Shown here piece after piece: positions 57,522 to 64,000 of a stretch of 64,000 bases of DNA. The stretch is from Streptomyces spinoverrucosus (GTDB lineage: Bacteria > Actinomycetota > Actinomycetes > Streptomycetales > Streptomycetaceae): contig NZ_BJND01000002.1 in the NCBI RefSeq assembly GCF_006539505.1, forward strand, positions 1 to 64,000, read 5' to 3'. Each line of letters opens with the position of its first letter. The stretch's first letter is position 1. A model generated the notes under the pieces. The model had not been told where the DNA came from. It saw only the letters and a program-made list of their open reading frames with translations, and made no database searches. The translations under genes and the position numbers were made by a program.

Positions 57522-58505
57522 TCACCGGGAGGCGGCTCGGCGGCAGGTGCCCACGGCCACGCCCACGCCGACGACGGTGGCCGCGAGGGCCAGGCGGCGG
57601 ACCGCGGTCCTGCGCCGCCCGCCCCAGCCGCCGCCGACCGAGCCGGTCCCGGGCGCCGGTACGTGCAGGTTGCCGTGCGTCGCCGGGGCCGGGTCCTCGG
57701 TGAGGTGAGCCCGGTCCACCTGGCGCGCCGCCGCCCGCTCCATCCACCCGGGAGCCGTCCGCGACTGCAACGCGATGGCCCGCCCCATCGGGCCGACCAC
57801 CACCTCACGCCGTGGTACGCGGACGACGTCCACGATGGCGTGGGCGACCCGCTCGGCGCTGTACACCGGCGGCATGGCCACGACCTTGCGGCCCGTGTAG
57901 TTGGCCGCGTGCTGGAACAGCGGGGTGTCGATGCTGGCCGGCAGCACCGTGCACACGTGGATCCTCCCGGCCTCGCCCGCGATCCGCAGCTCCTGCCGCA
58001 GGCTCGCGCCGAGCGCCCGGACGGCGTGCTTCGACATGACGTACGCGTGGGTGTACGGCTGACTGACCAGCCCGGCCACGGACGAGACGTCGACGAGGGT
58101 GCCGCTGCCCTGCTTCCGCATGGTGCGCAGCGCTGCCCGCGCCCCGTGCACGTATCCCATGACATTGACGTCGATGACCTTGCGGAAGTCCTCCAGCGGC
58201 ACCTCCTCGAACGGCCCGAACACGCTGACGGCCGCCGCGTTGACCCACACGTCGATCCGCCCGAACCGCTCGACCGCGCGCCGGGCGAGAGCGTCGACCG
58301 CCGCGACGTCCGTGACATCGGTCGGAACGACCAGCGTCTGGGCGCCCCGGTGCCGCTCGCACTCCCGTGCGGCCGCCTTCAGGGCCTCCTCGCCCCGGGC
58401 GGCCAGCACCACGGCACAGCCCTTACGGGCGAACGCTTCGGCCGTCGCCCTTCCGATACCGCTCGACGCCCCCGTGACCACCACTACCGCATCGCGCACG
58501 CGCAT
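57522..58505 (-). CDS. Short-chain dehydrogenase with C-terminal membrane segment
   Basis: ATG 58505 follows GAGGAGGCGGC and gives 327 aa. The core has VVVTGASSGIGRATAEAFAR, NAAAVSVFGPF, Ser in VSSVAGLVS, and YVMSKHAVRA (YxxxK). A C-terminal extension (HLTEDPAPATHGNLHVPAPG) ends in a hydrophobic stretch (RRLALAATVVGVGVAVG), a likely membrane anchor. This is the SDR family oxidoreductase type with an anchored tail that is common in actinobacteria. It is on the minus strand with the dienelactone-hydrolase-like gene 34 bp upstream; both are likely co-transcribed. Confidence 0.87.
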   Translation of the reverse strand: MRVRDAVVVVTGASSGIGRATAEAFARKGCAVVLAARGEEALKAAARECERHRGAQTLVVPTDVTDVAAVDALARRAVERFGRIDVWVNAAAVSVFGPFEEVPLEDFRKVIDVNVMGYVHGARAALRTMRKQGSGTLVDVSSVAGLVSQPYTHAYVMSKHAVRALGASLRQELRIAGEAGRIHVCTVLPASIDTPLFQHAANYTGRKVVAMPPVYSAERVAHAIVDVVRVPRREVVVGPMGRAIALQSRTAPGWMERAAARQVDRAHLTEDPAPATHGNLHVPAPGTGSVGGGWGGRRRTAVRRLALAATVVGVGVAVGTCRRAASR

Positions 58506-58539
58506 CCTGCCGCCTCCTCGGGAATGACCGGGCCGGAGT

Positions 58540-59211
58540 TCATTCGCCCTGCTCCGACCCCCTCTCAGCACGTAGACGCTCGTCGCACCACCGCCGGGCG
58601 GCGTCGGCGACGTCCTCAAGCGCCCCGGGCTCTTCGAACAGGTGGGTGGCGCCCGGCACGACGTGCAGTGAGTGCGGGGCGTTGAGTCGTCGGGCCGCCT
58701 CCTCGTTGAGCCGCAGCACCTCCCGATCCTCGCCCCCGACGATCAACAGCACCGGCGCCCGTACGGCGTCCAGGGCGTCGTCGGCCAGGTCGGGCCGTCC
58801 GCCCCGTGACACGACGGTCAGCACACGCTCCGGGCGTTCACCGGCGGCGACCAGGGCCGCGGCGGCACCCGTGCTGGCGCCGAAGACGACGATCGGGAGG
58901 CCTCGGGTGTCGGGCTGCGCATTCAGCCAGTCGATCGCGGCGACCAGACGGCGGCCCAGGAACGGAATGTCGAAGCGGTGCTCGCCCGTCAGCGCGTCAT
59001 GCCGTTCTTCCCGCTCGCTGAGCAGGTCCATCAGCAAGGTGCCCATTCCGGCGGTGCGCAGCTCGGCGGCGACCATCCGGTTGCGCGGGCTGTGCCGGGA
59101 ACTGCCGCTGCCGTGTGCGAACAACACCACCGCCCGCGCGGGCGTCGGCACGACGAGATCGCCCGGGAGCATCGCGTCGTCGGTGGGTACCAGAACCATC
59201 TCGGAAATCAT
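58540..59211 (-). CDS. Dienelactone hydrolase-like protein
   Basis: ATG 59211 gives 223 aa; the frame continues upstream to 59262, but a GAAGAAG-type site favours 59211. The domain is an alpha/beta hydrolase of the dienelactone-hydrolase group: ARAVVLFAHGSGSSRHSPRN, then FDIPFLGRRLVAAIDWL, nucleophile elbow VVFGASTGAAAALVAA with Ser, LIVGGEDREVL with Asp and GATHLFEEPG with His. In many actinobacteria this domain is the C-terminal half of a phosphoribosyltransferase fusion. Here it stands alone, so the other half has been lost or was never joined. The substrate is unknown. Confidence 0.86.
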   Translation of the reverse strand: MISEMVLVPTDDAMLPGDLVVPTPARAVVLFAHGSGSSRHSPRNRMVAAELRTAGMGTLLMDLLSEREERHDALTGEHRFDIPFLGRRLVAAIDWLNAQPDTRGLPIVVFGASTGAAAALVAAGERPERVLTVVSRGGRPDLADDALDAVRAPVLLIVGGEDREVLRLNEEAARRLNAPHSLHVVPGATHLFEEPGALEDVADAARRWCDERLRAERGSEQGE

Positions 59212-59414
59212 CGACACCAACTTCTTCCCCGGCCCGTCGGCCTTGCGAATCGATGGATCCACTTCTCCCCGACCGCGTACCCGCCTCGCCGCACGACGAT
59301 CGCCACCTGCGCAACCGTCGTCTCTCGGAGATCCGGACGGCTACTTCCGTCCACTTTGGGTAACATGATGAACATATTGAGTTACTACCACCCTGTGATC
59401 GAAAGCGGTTGAGC

Positions 59415-60563
59415 ATGGCGGTAGCGCAGAGGACCGGCATATCAGCGGCGGCGGGGGACGCCAACGCCGCGGCGGACGAACCGCTCGTCTCGCCGGTGAA
59501 TTCACACAACGAGTGGGATCCGCTGGAGGAAATCATCGTCGGGCGTCTCGAAGGCGCGACGATCCCTTCCGGACATCCGGTCGTGACCTGCAACATCCCG
59601 CCGTGGGCAGCGCGATTGCAGAAGCTCGCCGCCGGTTTCAAATATCCGGACATCCTGATCGAGCGGGCGCAGCAGGAACTCGACGAGTTCATCACCCTGC
59701 TGGAGTCGCTCGACATCACCGTCAGGCGCCCGGACGCGGTCGACCACAAACGACGCTACGGCACCCCCGACTGGTCGTCGCGCGGTTTCTGCAACACCTG
59801 TCCGCGCGACAGCATGCTGGTGATCGGCGACGAGATCATCGAAACGCCGATGGCCTGGCCGTGCCGGTATTTCGAGACCCACTCCTATCGCCCGATCCTC
59901 AAGGACTACTTCCGGCGCGGTGCGCGCTGGACGGCGGCGCCGAAGCCGCAGCTCACCGACGAGCTGTTCGAGCCGGATTTCCGTATCCCCGACTCGGACG
60001 AACCCATGCGCTACATCCTCACCGAGTTCGAGCCCGTGTTCGACGCGGCGGATTTCATACGCGCGGGACGAGACCTGTTCGTCACGCGGAGCAATGTCAC
60101 CAACCGGATGGGCATCGACTGGTTGCGCCGCCATCTCGGGCCCGGCTATCGCATCCACGAGATCGAGAGCCGCTGCCGTACGCCCATGCACATCGACACG
60201 ACCTTCGTCCTGCTCGCACCCGGCAAGGCACTGGTCAATCCCGAATACATCGACGTCGACCGGCTGCCCGACGTCCTGAGCTCGTGGGAGATCCTGGTCG
60301 CCCCCGAGCCCAGGCCCATCGACGAGCGCCTGCTCAAAATCACGTCGATGTGCGGCAAATGGCTCAGTATGAACGTGCTGATGGTCGACGAGAAGCGGGT
60401 CATCGCCGAGCGGCATCACACCGACATGCTGCGCGCGCTCGAGACCTTGGGCTTCGAGCCGATCCCCTGCGACCTGCTGCACTACGCACCGTTCGGCGGC
60501 TCATTCCACTGCGCGACACTCGACGTCCGGCGTCGCGGCACGCTCGAATCGTATTTCCCCTGA
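59415..60563 (+). CDS. Amidinotransferase (arginine:glycine amidinotransferase-like)
   Basis: The protein is 382 aa from ATG 59415; a TTG six bases upstream is an alternative. It matches the L-arginine:glycine / inosamine-phosphate amidinotransferase fold: NSHNEWDPLEEIIVGRLEGA, then FNTCPRDSML-like FCNTCPRDSMLVIGDEIIET, then CRTPMHIDTTFVLLAPGKAL with the catalytic His, and GGSFHCATLDVRR with catalytic Cys366. The reaction moves an amidino group from arginine to an amine acceptor, yielding guanidino compounds. In natural-product pathways such enzymes act in streptomycin, toxin and siderophore assembly. No partner biosynthetic gene is visible here. Its last 63 bp overlap the GlxA-type gene on the other strand. 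Confidence 0.9.
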   Translation: MAVAQRTGISAAAGDANAAADEPLVSPVNSHNEWDPLEEIIVGRLEGATIPSGHPVVTCNIPPWAARLQKLAAGFKYPDILIERAQQELDEFITLLESLDITVRRPDAVDHKRRYGTPDWSSRGFCNTCPRDSMLVIGDEIIETPMAWPCRYFETHSYRPILKDYFRRGARWTAAPKPQLTDELFEPDFRIPDSDEPMRYILTEFEPVFDAADFIRAGRDLFVTRSNVTNRMGIDWLRRHLGPGYRIHEIESRCRTPMHIDTTFVLLAPGKALVNPEYIDVDRLPDVLSSWEILVAPEPRPIDERLLKITSMCGKWLSMNVLMVDEKRVIAERHHTDMLRALETLGFEPIPCDLLHYAPFGGSFHCATLDVRRRGTLESYFP

Positions 60564-61523
60564 TGAATCCTGCGGGCGTGTGGTCGTGAAGCGTCTGCGG
60601 TATTCGGTCGGGGTGGTGCCCAGGTGGCGAGCGAAGGCACGGCGGAGGGTTTCGTCGCTGCCGAGCCCACTGTGGTGCGCTGCCGAGGTCACGCTGTGCC
60701 CGTCGAGGAGGAGTTGCTGCGCGCGATCGAGGCGGACGCGCTCGACCCAGCGAGCGGGTGTGGTGTTCAGTTCGGCCTGAAACAGCCGGGTCAGGTGCCG
60801 GGCGCTGACGGCGGCGGACGCGGCCATGGTGGGCAGGCTGTGGTCGGCGGCCGGGTCGGCGAGTATTGACGCGGTCAGCGAGCGCAGCAGGTCGCTGCGG
60901 GCCGGCGGGGTCACCAATGCCGTGGAGAACTGCGACTGCCCGCCCGGGCGCTGCATGAAGACGACCAGTTCGCGGGCAGCCGACCGGGCCGCTTCCGCTC
61001 CGTGGTCGTCCTCGACCAGCGCGAGGGCCAGATCGATGCCCGCGCTGATGCCCGCGGAGGTGACGTACCGGCCGTCCCGGATGTGGAGGGCGTCCGGCTC
61101 GACCCGCACCCGGGGGTAGCGGCGGGCCAGCGTCTTGGCGTGCCGCCAGTGTGTGGTCGCCCTGCGCCCGTTGAGCAGGCCCAGCTCGGCGAGGACGAAG
61201 GCGCCGCTGCAGACCGACGCCACCCGCGGCGTCCGCTCGGCGAGGACGGCGGCCGCTGCCAGCAGCTCCTCGCCCGGTGACTGTTCGGCGAGCAGGTCGG
61301 CTCCGGCGACCACGAGCGTGTCGATCGGCCCGACGTCGGCCGCCGCCATGGTCCGGGCCAGTGCCAGGCCCGAGGAGGTCGTGACGTCACCGCCGCGTGG
61401 GGAGGCCAGCACGGGCGTGTAGCGGTGACCGAGCCGTCCCGCCTGGTGCAGCACCTCCAAGGGGCCGCTGACGTCGAGCAGGGTCACCCCGCCGAAAACA
61501 GGAAGGCAACCCGATGTGTCATG
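60501..61523 (-). CDS. GlxA-family AraC-type regulator, N-terminus probably frameshifted
   Basis: Residues from LLDVSGPLEVLHQAGRLGHR onward form the DJ-1/PfpI-like domain (SVCSGAFVLAELGLLNG) and a C-terminal AraC helix-turn-helix (LPTMAASAAVSARHLTRLFQ, then TPARWVERVRLDRAQQLLLD). The natural N-terminus should be MTHRVAFL at ATG 61523, but a one-base deletion near 61493-61502 puts it out of frame with VFGGVTLLDVSG. The continuous frame instead runs upstream to 61598 through an unrelated sequence. Either the gene is damaged, or the sequence has an error, or an atypical start is used. Such regulators often sense and control nitrogen or amine metabolism, which would fit the adjacent amidinotransferase. 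Confidence 0.72.
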   Translation of the reverse strand, partial: HDTSGCLPVFGGVTLLDVSGPLEVLHQAGRLGHRYTPVLASPRGGDVTTSSGLALARTMAAADVGPIDTLVVAGADLLAEQSPGEELLAAAAVLAERTPRVASVCSGAFVLAELGLLNGRRATTHWRHAKTLARRYPRVRVEPDALHIRDGRYVTSAGISAGIDLALALVEDDHGAEAARSAARELVVFMQRPGGQSQFSTALVTPPARSDLLRSLTASILADPAADHSLPTMAASAAVSARHLTRLFQAELNTTPARWVERVRLDRAQQLLLDGHSVTSAAHHSGLGSDETLRRAFARHLGTTPTEYRRRFTTTRPQDSSGEIRFERAATPDVECRAVE

Positions 61524-61598
61524 TCCGAATCTGTGGGTTGTGTGGCGGCAAGGACATGGCAACAGGGTAGGCCACCGGGCGACTTTGAGGGAGATCAC

Positions 61599-61961
61599 CG
61601 ATCGCGCAAGGGAACGATCGAGTAGGGAACGCGAAACCGCAGCTCACGGCAGTCACTGGAGAGCCCGTTGCGATTAACGTCGCGACGACGGGTTCGGGAG
61701 GAGGCTGCTGGAAGAAGGGACAGCTCCGCTGCCACCTCGCCCGGCGGCCCACCTCACGTTCGCCGATCGGTAAATTCGGGGCATCGCCACCGGCGCCATG
61801 GGCGAACCCTCCAGGTGCGGATCACACAGCTGCCCGAGCCGATGGCCGACTCCGGCTCACCCGGACGCGCCGATCCGAACGGCCCACAGTCAACTCGCAA
61901 GCCGCACGCGCAGCGCCGACGATGAGTGCGATTGACCGCGCAAGGCGTAAAGGATGACAAG
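61599..61961. other. Intergenic region, no gene seen
   Basis: These 363 bp between the GlxA-type gene and the lipoprotein gene hold open frames without convincing start signals or codon bias, and no strong hairpin. They likely contain two divergent promoters. Confidence 0.5.
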
Positions 61962-62591
61962 ATGCCCCTCAGCCACCTCGGTCGCGCCGGCAAGGCCCAC
62001 CATCGAGCCATCGTGTCCGCACTCAGCTGTGTCCTGGGGGCCGGGGCCCTCGTCGGGTGCGACGGCGGCGGCCAGGACACCGGCTTCTCGCCACGGCCCA
62101 CCCCCACCAGTCCCGATACGGCAGCCTTTTCCGGAATGCCGCCGTCGGCCCTGGCTTCCGCAGCAGCCTCCGCGATCGCCTCCGCTCACGCCTCGGCCTC
62201 GGCAGCGGCCTCCTCCGCATATGCCCGCGCCTCGGAGTTCGAAGCATCCGTTGAGGCCGAGGCCGCCCGCGCCAGCGCCGCCGCGGAGAAGGCGCTCAAG
62301 AACGTCACGGGGCGCGGCAACGCTCTGTCCGAGGTCGGCATGACGGGCCTGCCCAGGAACCAGACCAGCGGGCTGCTCGCGGTCCTGGTCACGATCACCA
62401 ACAAGACCGACCACAAGGCCTCGTACGCCGTGCAGATCGACTTCGAAGACTCCAACGGAAAAGTTGTCGAGACCGAATTTGTCGGCGCGGAGAACCTCGC
62501 CCCTGGCAAGAAGGAACAACCCATCGCCTTCAGCCGACAACCCCCGGAGGCAAAACTGACACCCCGCCTTGCCAAGGCGCAGCGGTACTGA
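61962..62591 (+). CDS. Lipoprotein with Ala/Ser-rich helix and FxLYD-like domain
   Basis: ATG 61962 follows AAGGATGACAAG. The 209-aa protein has a signal with lipobox LVGC (about residues 30-33), then a Pro/Thr linker. A long Ala/Ser segment (SALASAAASAIASAHASASA and onward, to about residue 115) should form a helix or coiled coil. The C-terminal beta-domain (LLAVLVTITNKTDHKASYAV, then QIDFEDSNGKVVETEFVGAE) resembles the FxLYD/DUF4352-type extracytoplasmic domains. The repetitive helix may span the cell wall. Function is unknown. Confidence 0.76.
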   Translation: MPLSHLGRAGKAHHRAIVSALSCVLGAGALVGCDGGGQDTGFSPRPTPTSPDTAAFSGMPPSALASAAASAIASAHASASAAASSAYARASEFEASVEAEAARASAAAEKALKNVTGRGNALSEVGMTGLPRNQTSGLLAVLVTITNKTDHKASYAVQIDFEDSNGKVVETEFVGAENLAPGKKEQPIAFSRQPPEAKLTPRLAKAQRY

Positions 62592-62687
62592 CCTGCGAGG
62601 CGACAGCGCGCCTCGCACGCCTGTCCAGGTGGCAGCAACGTATCGCCGGAGTGATGCTGGGAGGCCGAAGCAAGTGATGGAGGAGCG

Positions 62688-63497
62688 GTGGGCAACCTGG
62701 TCGTCGTCGGAGCGGACGGCTCGTCGTCGAGTCTTGCCGCGGCGGAAGCGGCGGCCCGGGAAGCCCGGCGGCGTCGTGCGGAGCTGCGTGTGGTGTACGC
62801 CTTCAGCTGGCCGGTCAGGCCCATGTATGCACCGCTGGACCCGTCGCCGTTCAATCGCCTGGTGCACGATGCCGCGCAGCGTGCCCGGAGCGTGGCGCCC
62901 GAAGTGGAGGTCACCGAGGCCGTGGTGACCGGTGACGCGGTGTCGGTGCTGGAGGCCGAATCGCGTGCCGCGGACCTGGTGGTGGTCGGCTCCCGGGGTA
63001 TGGGGGGCTTCATCGGCATGCTGCTGGGGTCGACGGCGGTGTCCCTCGCCGCCCACAGCCGGTGTCCGGTGCTGGTGGTCCGCGAGGAACCGGCCGACGC
63101 CGGGCCGATCGTGCTGGGTGTCGACGGCTCCCCTGGTGGTGAGAAGGCGGTCGACTTCGCCTTCTCGGAGGCGGCGCTGCGGGGAGCTGAGATCGTCGCC
63201 GTGCACGCGTGGCTGCCGGACTATGCGCCGGTCGGTACGGGCGTCGAGAGCGCGGAGCGTCTGCTGGCCCAGGCGCTCGCCGGCCGTACGGAGAGGTATC
63301 CGGACGTCACCGTCAGACATGAAGTGGCGAGCGGCGAATCCCGCGAGGTGTTGATCGAGGCGAGCAGGACCGCGCAGCTCGTGGTCGTCGGAGCCAGGGG
63401 GCGCGGCGGTTTTGCCGGGCTGCTCCTGGGTTCGGTGAGCCAGGCGGTGCTGCACCACGCGCACTGCCCCGTCGCCGTCGTCCGCGGCAGGGCGTGA
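62688..63497 (+). CDS. Universal stress protein (two UspA domains)
   Basis: GTG 62688 follows GGAGGAGCG and gives 269 aa. The two tandem Usp domains each start with VVGADGSSSS or VLGVDGSPGG and end with the ATP-binding signature: VVGSRGMGGFIGMLLGSTA, and VVGARGRGGFAGLLLGSVSQ, each followed by CPVLVV or CPVAVV. The G-2x-G-9x-G(S/T) pattern is intact in both, so ATP binding is likely. Streptomyces carry many such proteins, often near hypoxia or stress genes. The role here is not defined further. Confidence 0.92.
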   Translation: MGNLVVVGADGSSSSLAAAEAAAREARRRRAELRVVYAFSWPVRPMYAPLDPSPFNRLVHDAAQRARSVAPEVEVTEAVVTGDAVSVLEAESRAADLVVVGSRGMGGFIGMLLGSTAVSLAAHSRCPVLVVREEPADAGPIVLGVDGSPGGEKAVDFAFSEAALRGAEIVAVHAWLPDYAPVGTGVESAERLLAQALAGRTERYPDVTVRHEVASGESREVLIEASRTAQLVVVGARGRGGFAGLLLGSVSQAVLHHAHCPVAVVRGRA

Positions 63498-63543
63498 CCA
63501 GAGCTTGCGTGGTGAGGGTCGCCCGTCGCGTGAGGTCCCGCCG

Positions 63544-64000
63544 TTAGACGAAGACGATGGTGGATGCCGCCGGGACCGACAGGGAACCAGCGCGGTGGGG
63601 GATGCCTGTCGTGGAGTCGACGTCCAGCCATGTGACGTCGCCTGAGCGCTCGTTCGCCGCATACAGGCGCGTGCCCGACGGGTGCAGGACCAGATCGCGC
63701 GGCCATCGACCCCCGCACGGCACCGACGCGACGAGGTCCGCCTGCTCGCCGACCGCGTCGAGGGTCAGGACGGCGATGGTGTCGGTGCCGCGTACCGCCG
63801 CCCACAAGTGGCGGCCGTCGTATGAGACGACCGGCGCCGAGGGAGAGACGGCATGGGGGGTGCCGTCCGGGAACAGCGATGTCGCCTTCACCGGCTCGAG
63901 CACCCCGGCGGTGGCGTCCCATCGGCACACGGTGACGGTGGGCTCGAGCTCGCCGAGGACGTACGCGTGATCTCCGGCCGGGTGGAAGGCGAGGTGACGC
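63544..64000 (-). CDS. Lactonase-family (6-phosphogluconolactonase-like) beta-propeller protein (partial)
   Basis: The stop is TAA at 63544 and the frame runs off the right edge, so only the last 151 residues are seen. They form beta-propeller blades: RHLAFHPAGDHAYVLGELEP, then SYDGRHLWAAVRGTDTIAVL, then RWPRDLVLHPSGTRLYAANE, then RSGDVTWLDVDSTTG. This spacing and the HPxGxxLYAAN motif are typical of the lactonase family (Lactonase_7). The substrate of such proteins in Streptomyces is mostly unknown. It is convergent with the universal stress gene. Confidence 0.86.
   Translation of the reverse strand, partial: RHLAFHPAGDHAYVLGELEPTVTVCRWDATAGVLEPVKATSLFPDGTPHAVSPSAPVVSYDGRHLWAAVRGTDTIAVLTLDAVGEQADLVASVPCGGRWPRDLVLHPSGTRLYAANERSGDVTWLDVDSTTGIPHRAGSLSVPAASTIVFV

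Noticed and set aside
59415..61598. A streptomycin-type biosynthetic cluster
   Set aside because: Only an amidinotransferase and a damaged regulator are present; no sugar, cyclitol or aminotransferase genes accompany them.

Overview
This window is high-GC actinobacterial DNA, almost certainly from a Streptomyces chromosome arm. The evidence is GC-rich third codon positions, GTG starts behind GGAGG-type ribosome binding sites, many lipoprotein and twin-arginine signals, and above all a tap-tpg pair (49009-51720). That pair encodes the telomere-associated and terminal proteins that maintain Streptomyces linear replicons. No rRNA, tRNA, CRISPR array or intact transposase was recognised.

Layout. 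1-3.6 kb: a minus-strand operon for a lipoprotein, a secreted inhibitor-like protein and a PGRP/amidase-like protein, then an HTH regulator. 3.5-6.0 kb: a putative aconitase with an orphan dnaK fragment upstream of its start. 6.1-11.7 kb: an operon for a lipoprotein and two tandem receptor kinases, each with a cytoplasmic Ser/Thr kinase, one membrane segment and an extracellular ABC-type substrate-binding domain. 12-19.3 kb: rhodanese-CBS protein, erythromycin-esterase-like protein, DUF2267 protein, an alpha/beta hydrolase coupled to an uncharacterised 464-aa protein, and a graveyard of remnants (lig-pol LigD, esterase, SDR, and a P450 lacking its heme loop). 19.4-29.5 kb: VWA lipoprotein, lamin-tail protein, serine hydrolase, a DUF4157 (eCIS-core) protein, FUSC-family exporter and PP2C phosphatase. 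29.5-35.5 kb: a secreted polysaccharide-lyase group (GH88, pectate-lyase-like, alginate-lyase family, alpha/beta hydrolase). 35.7-42.7 kb: multicopper oxidase, a divergent FAD monooxygenase/P450 pair, an Asp2-like hydrolase and a methyltransferase. 43-48.2 kb: a cell-wall group made of a class A PBP with a degenerate transpeptidase, a polysaccharide deacetylase-like protein and an amidase-domain protein. 48.2-52.8 kb: VOC protein, tpg, tap, snapalysin. 53-59.2 kb: a stress-type group (SDR, DUF2267, sigma-70 factor, 474-aa paralogue of the 464-aa protein, SDR, dienelactone-hydrolase-like protein). 59.4-64 kb: amidinotransferase, a GlxA-type regulator with a probable frameshift, lipoprotein, universal stress protein and a partial lactonase.

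The most interesting structure is a duplicated module. DUF2267, an alpha/beta hydrolase, the 464/474-aa family and an SDR occur together at 14-18 kb and again at 54-58 kb. Different members have decayed in each copy. The 464/474-aa family has no function I recognise, and its repeated association with stress genes makes it the best candidate for undescribed biology here. Other leads are the receptor-kinase pair, the DUF4157 protein with a second HExxH motif, the PBP with a degenerate transpeptidase and Thr-containing N-terminal repeats, and three 11-bp iterons in front of tap.
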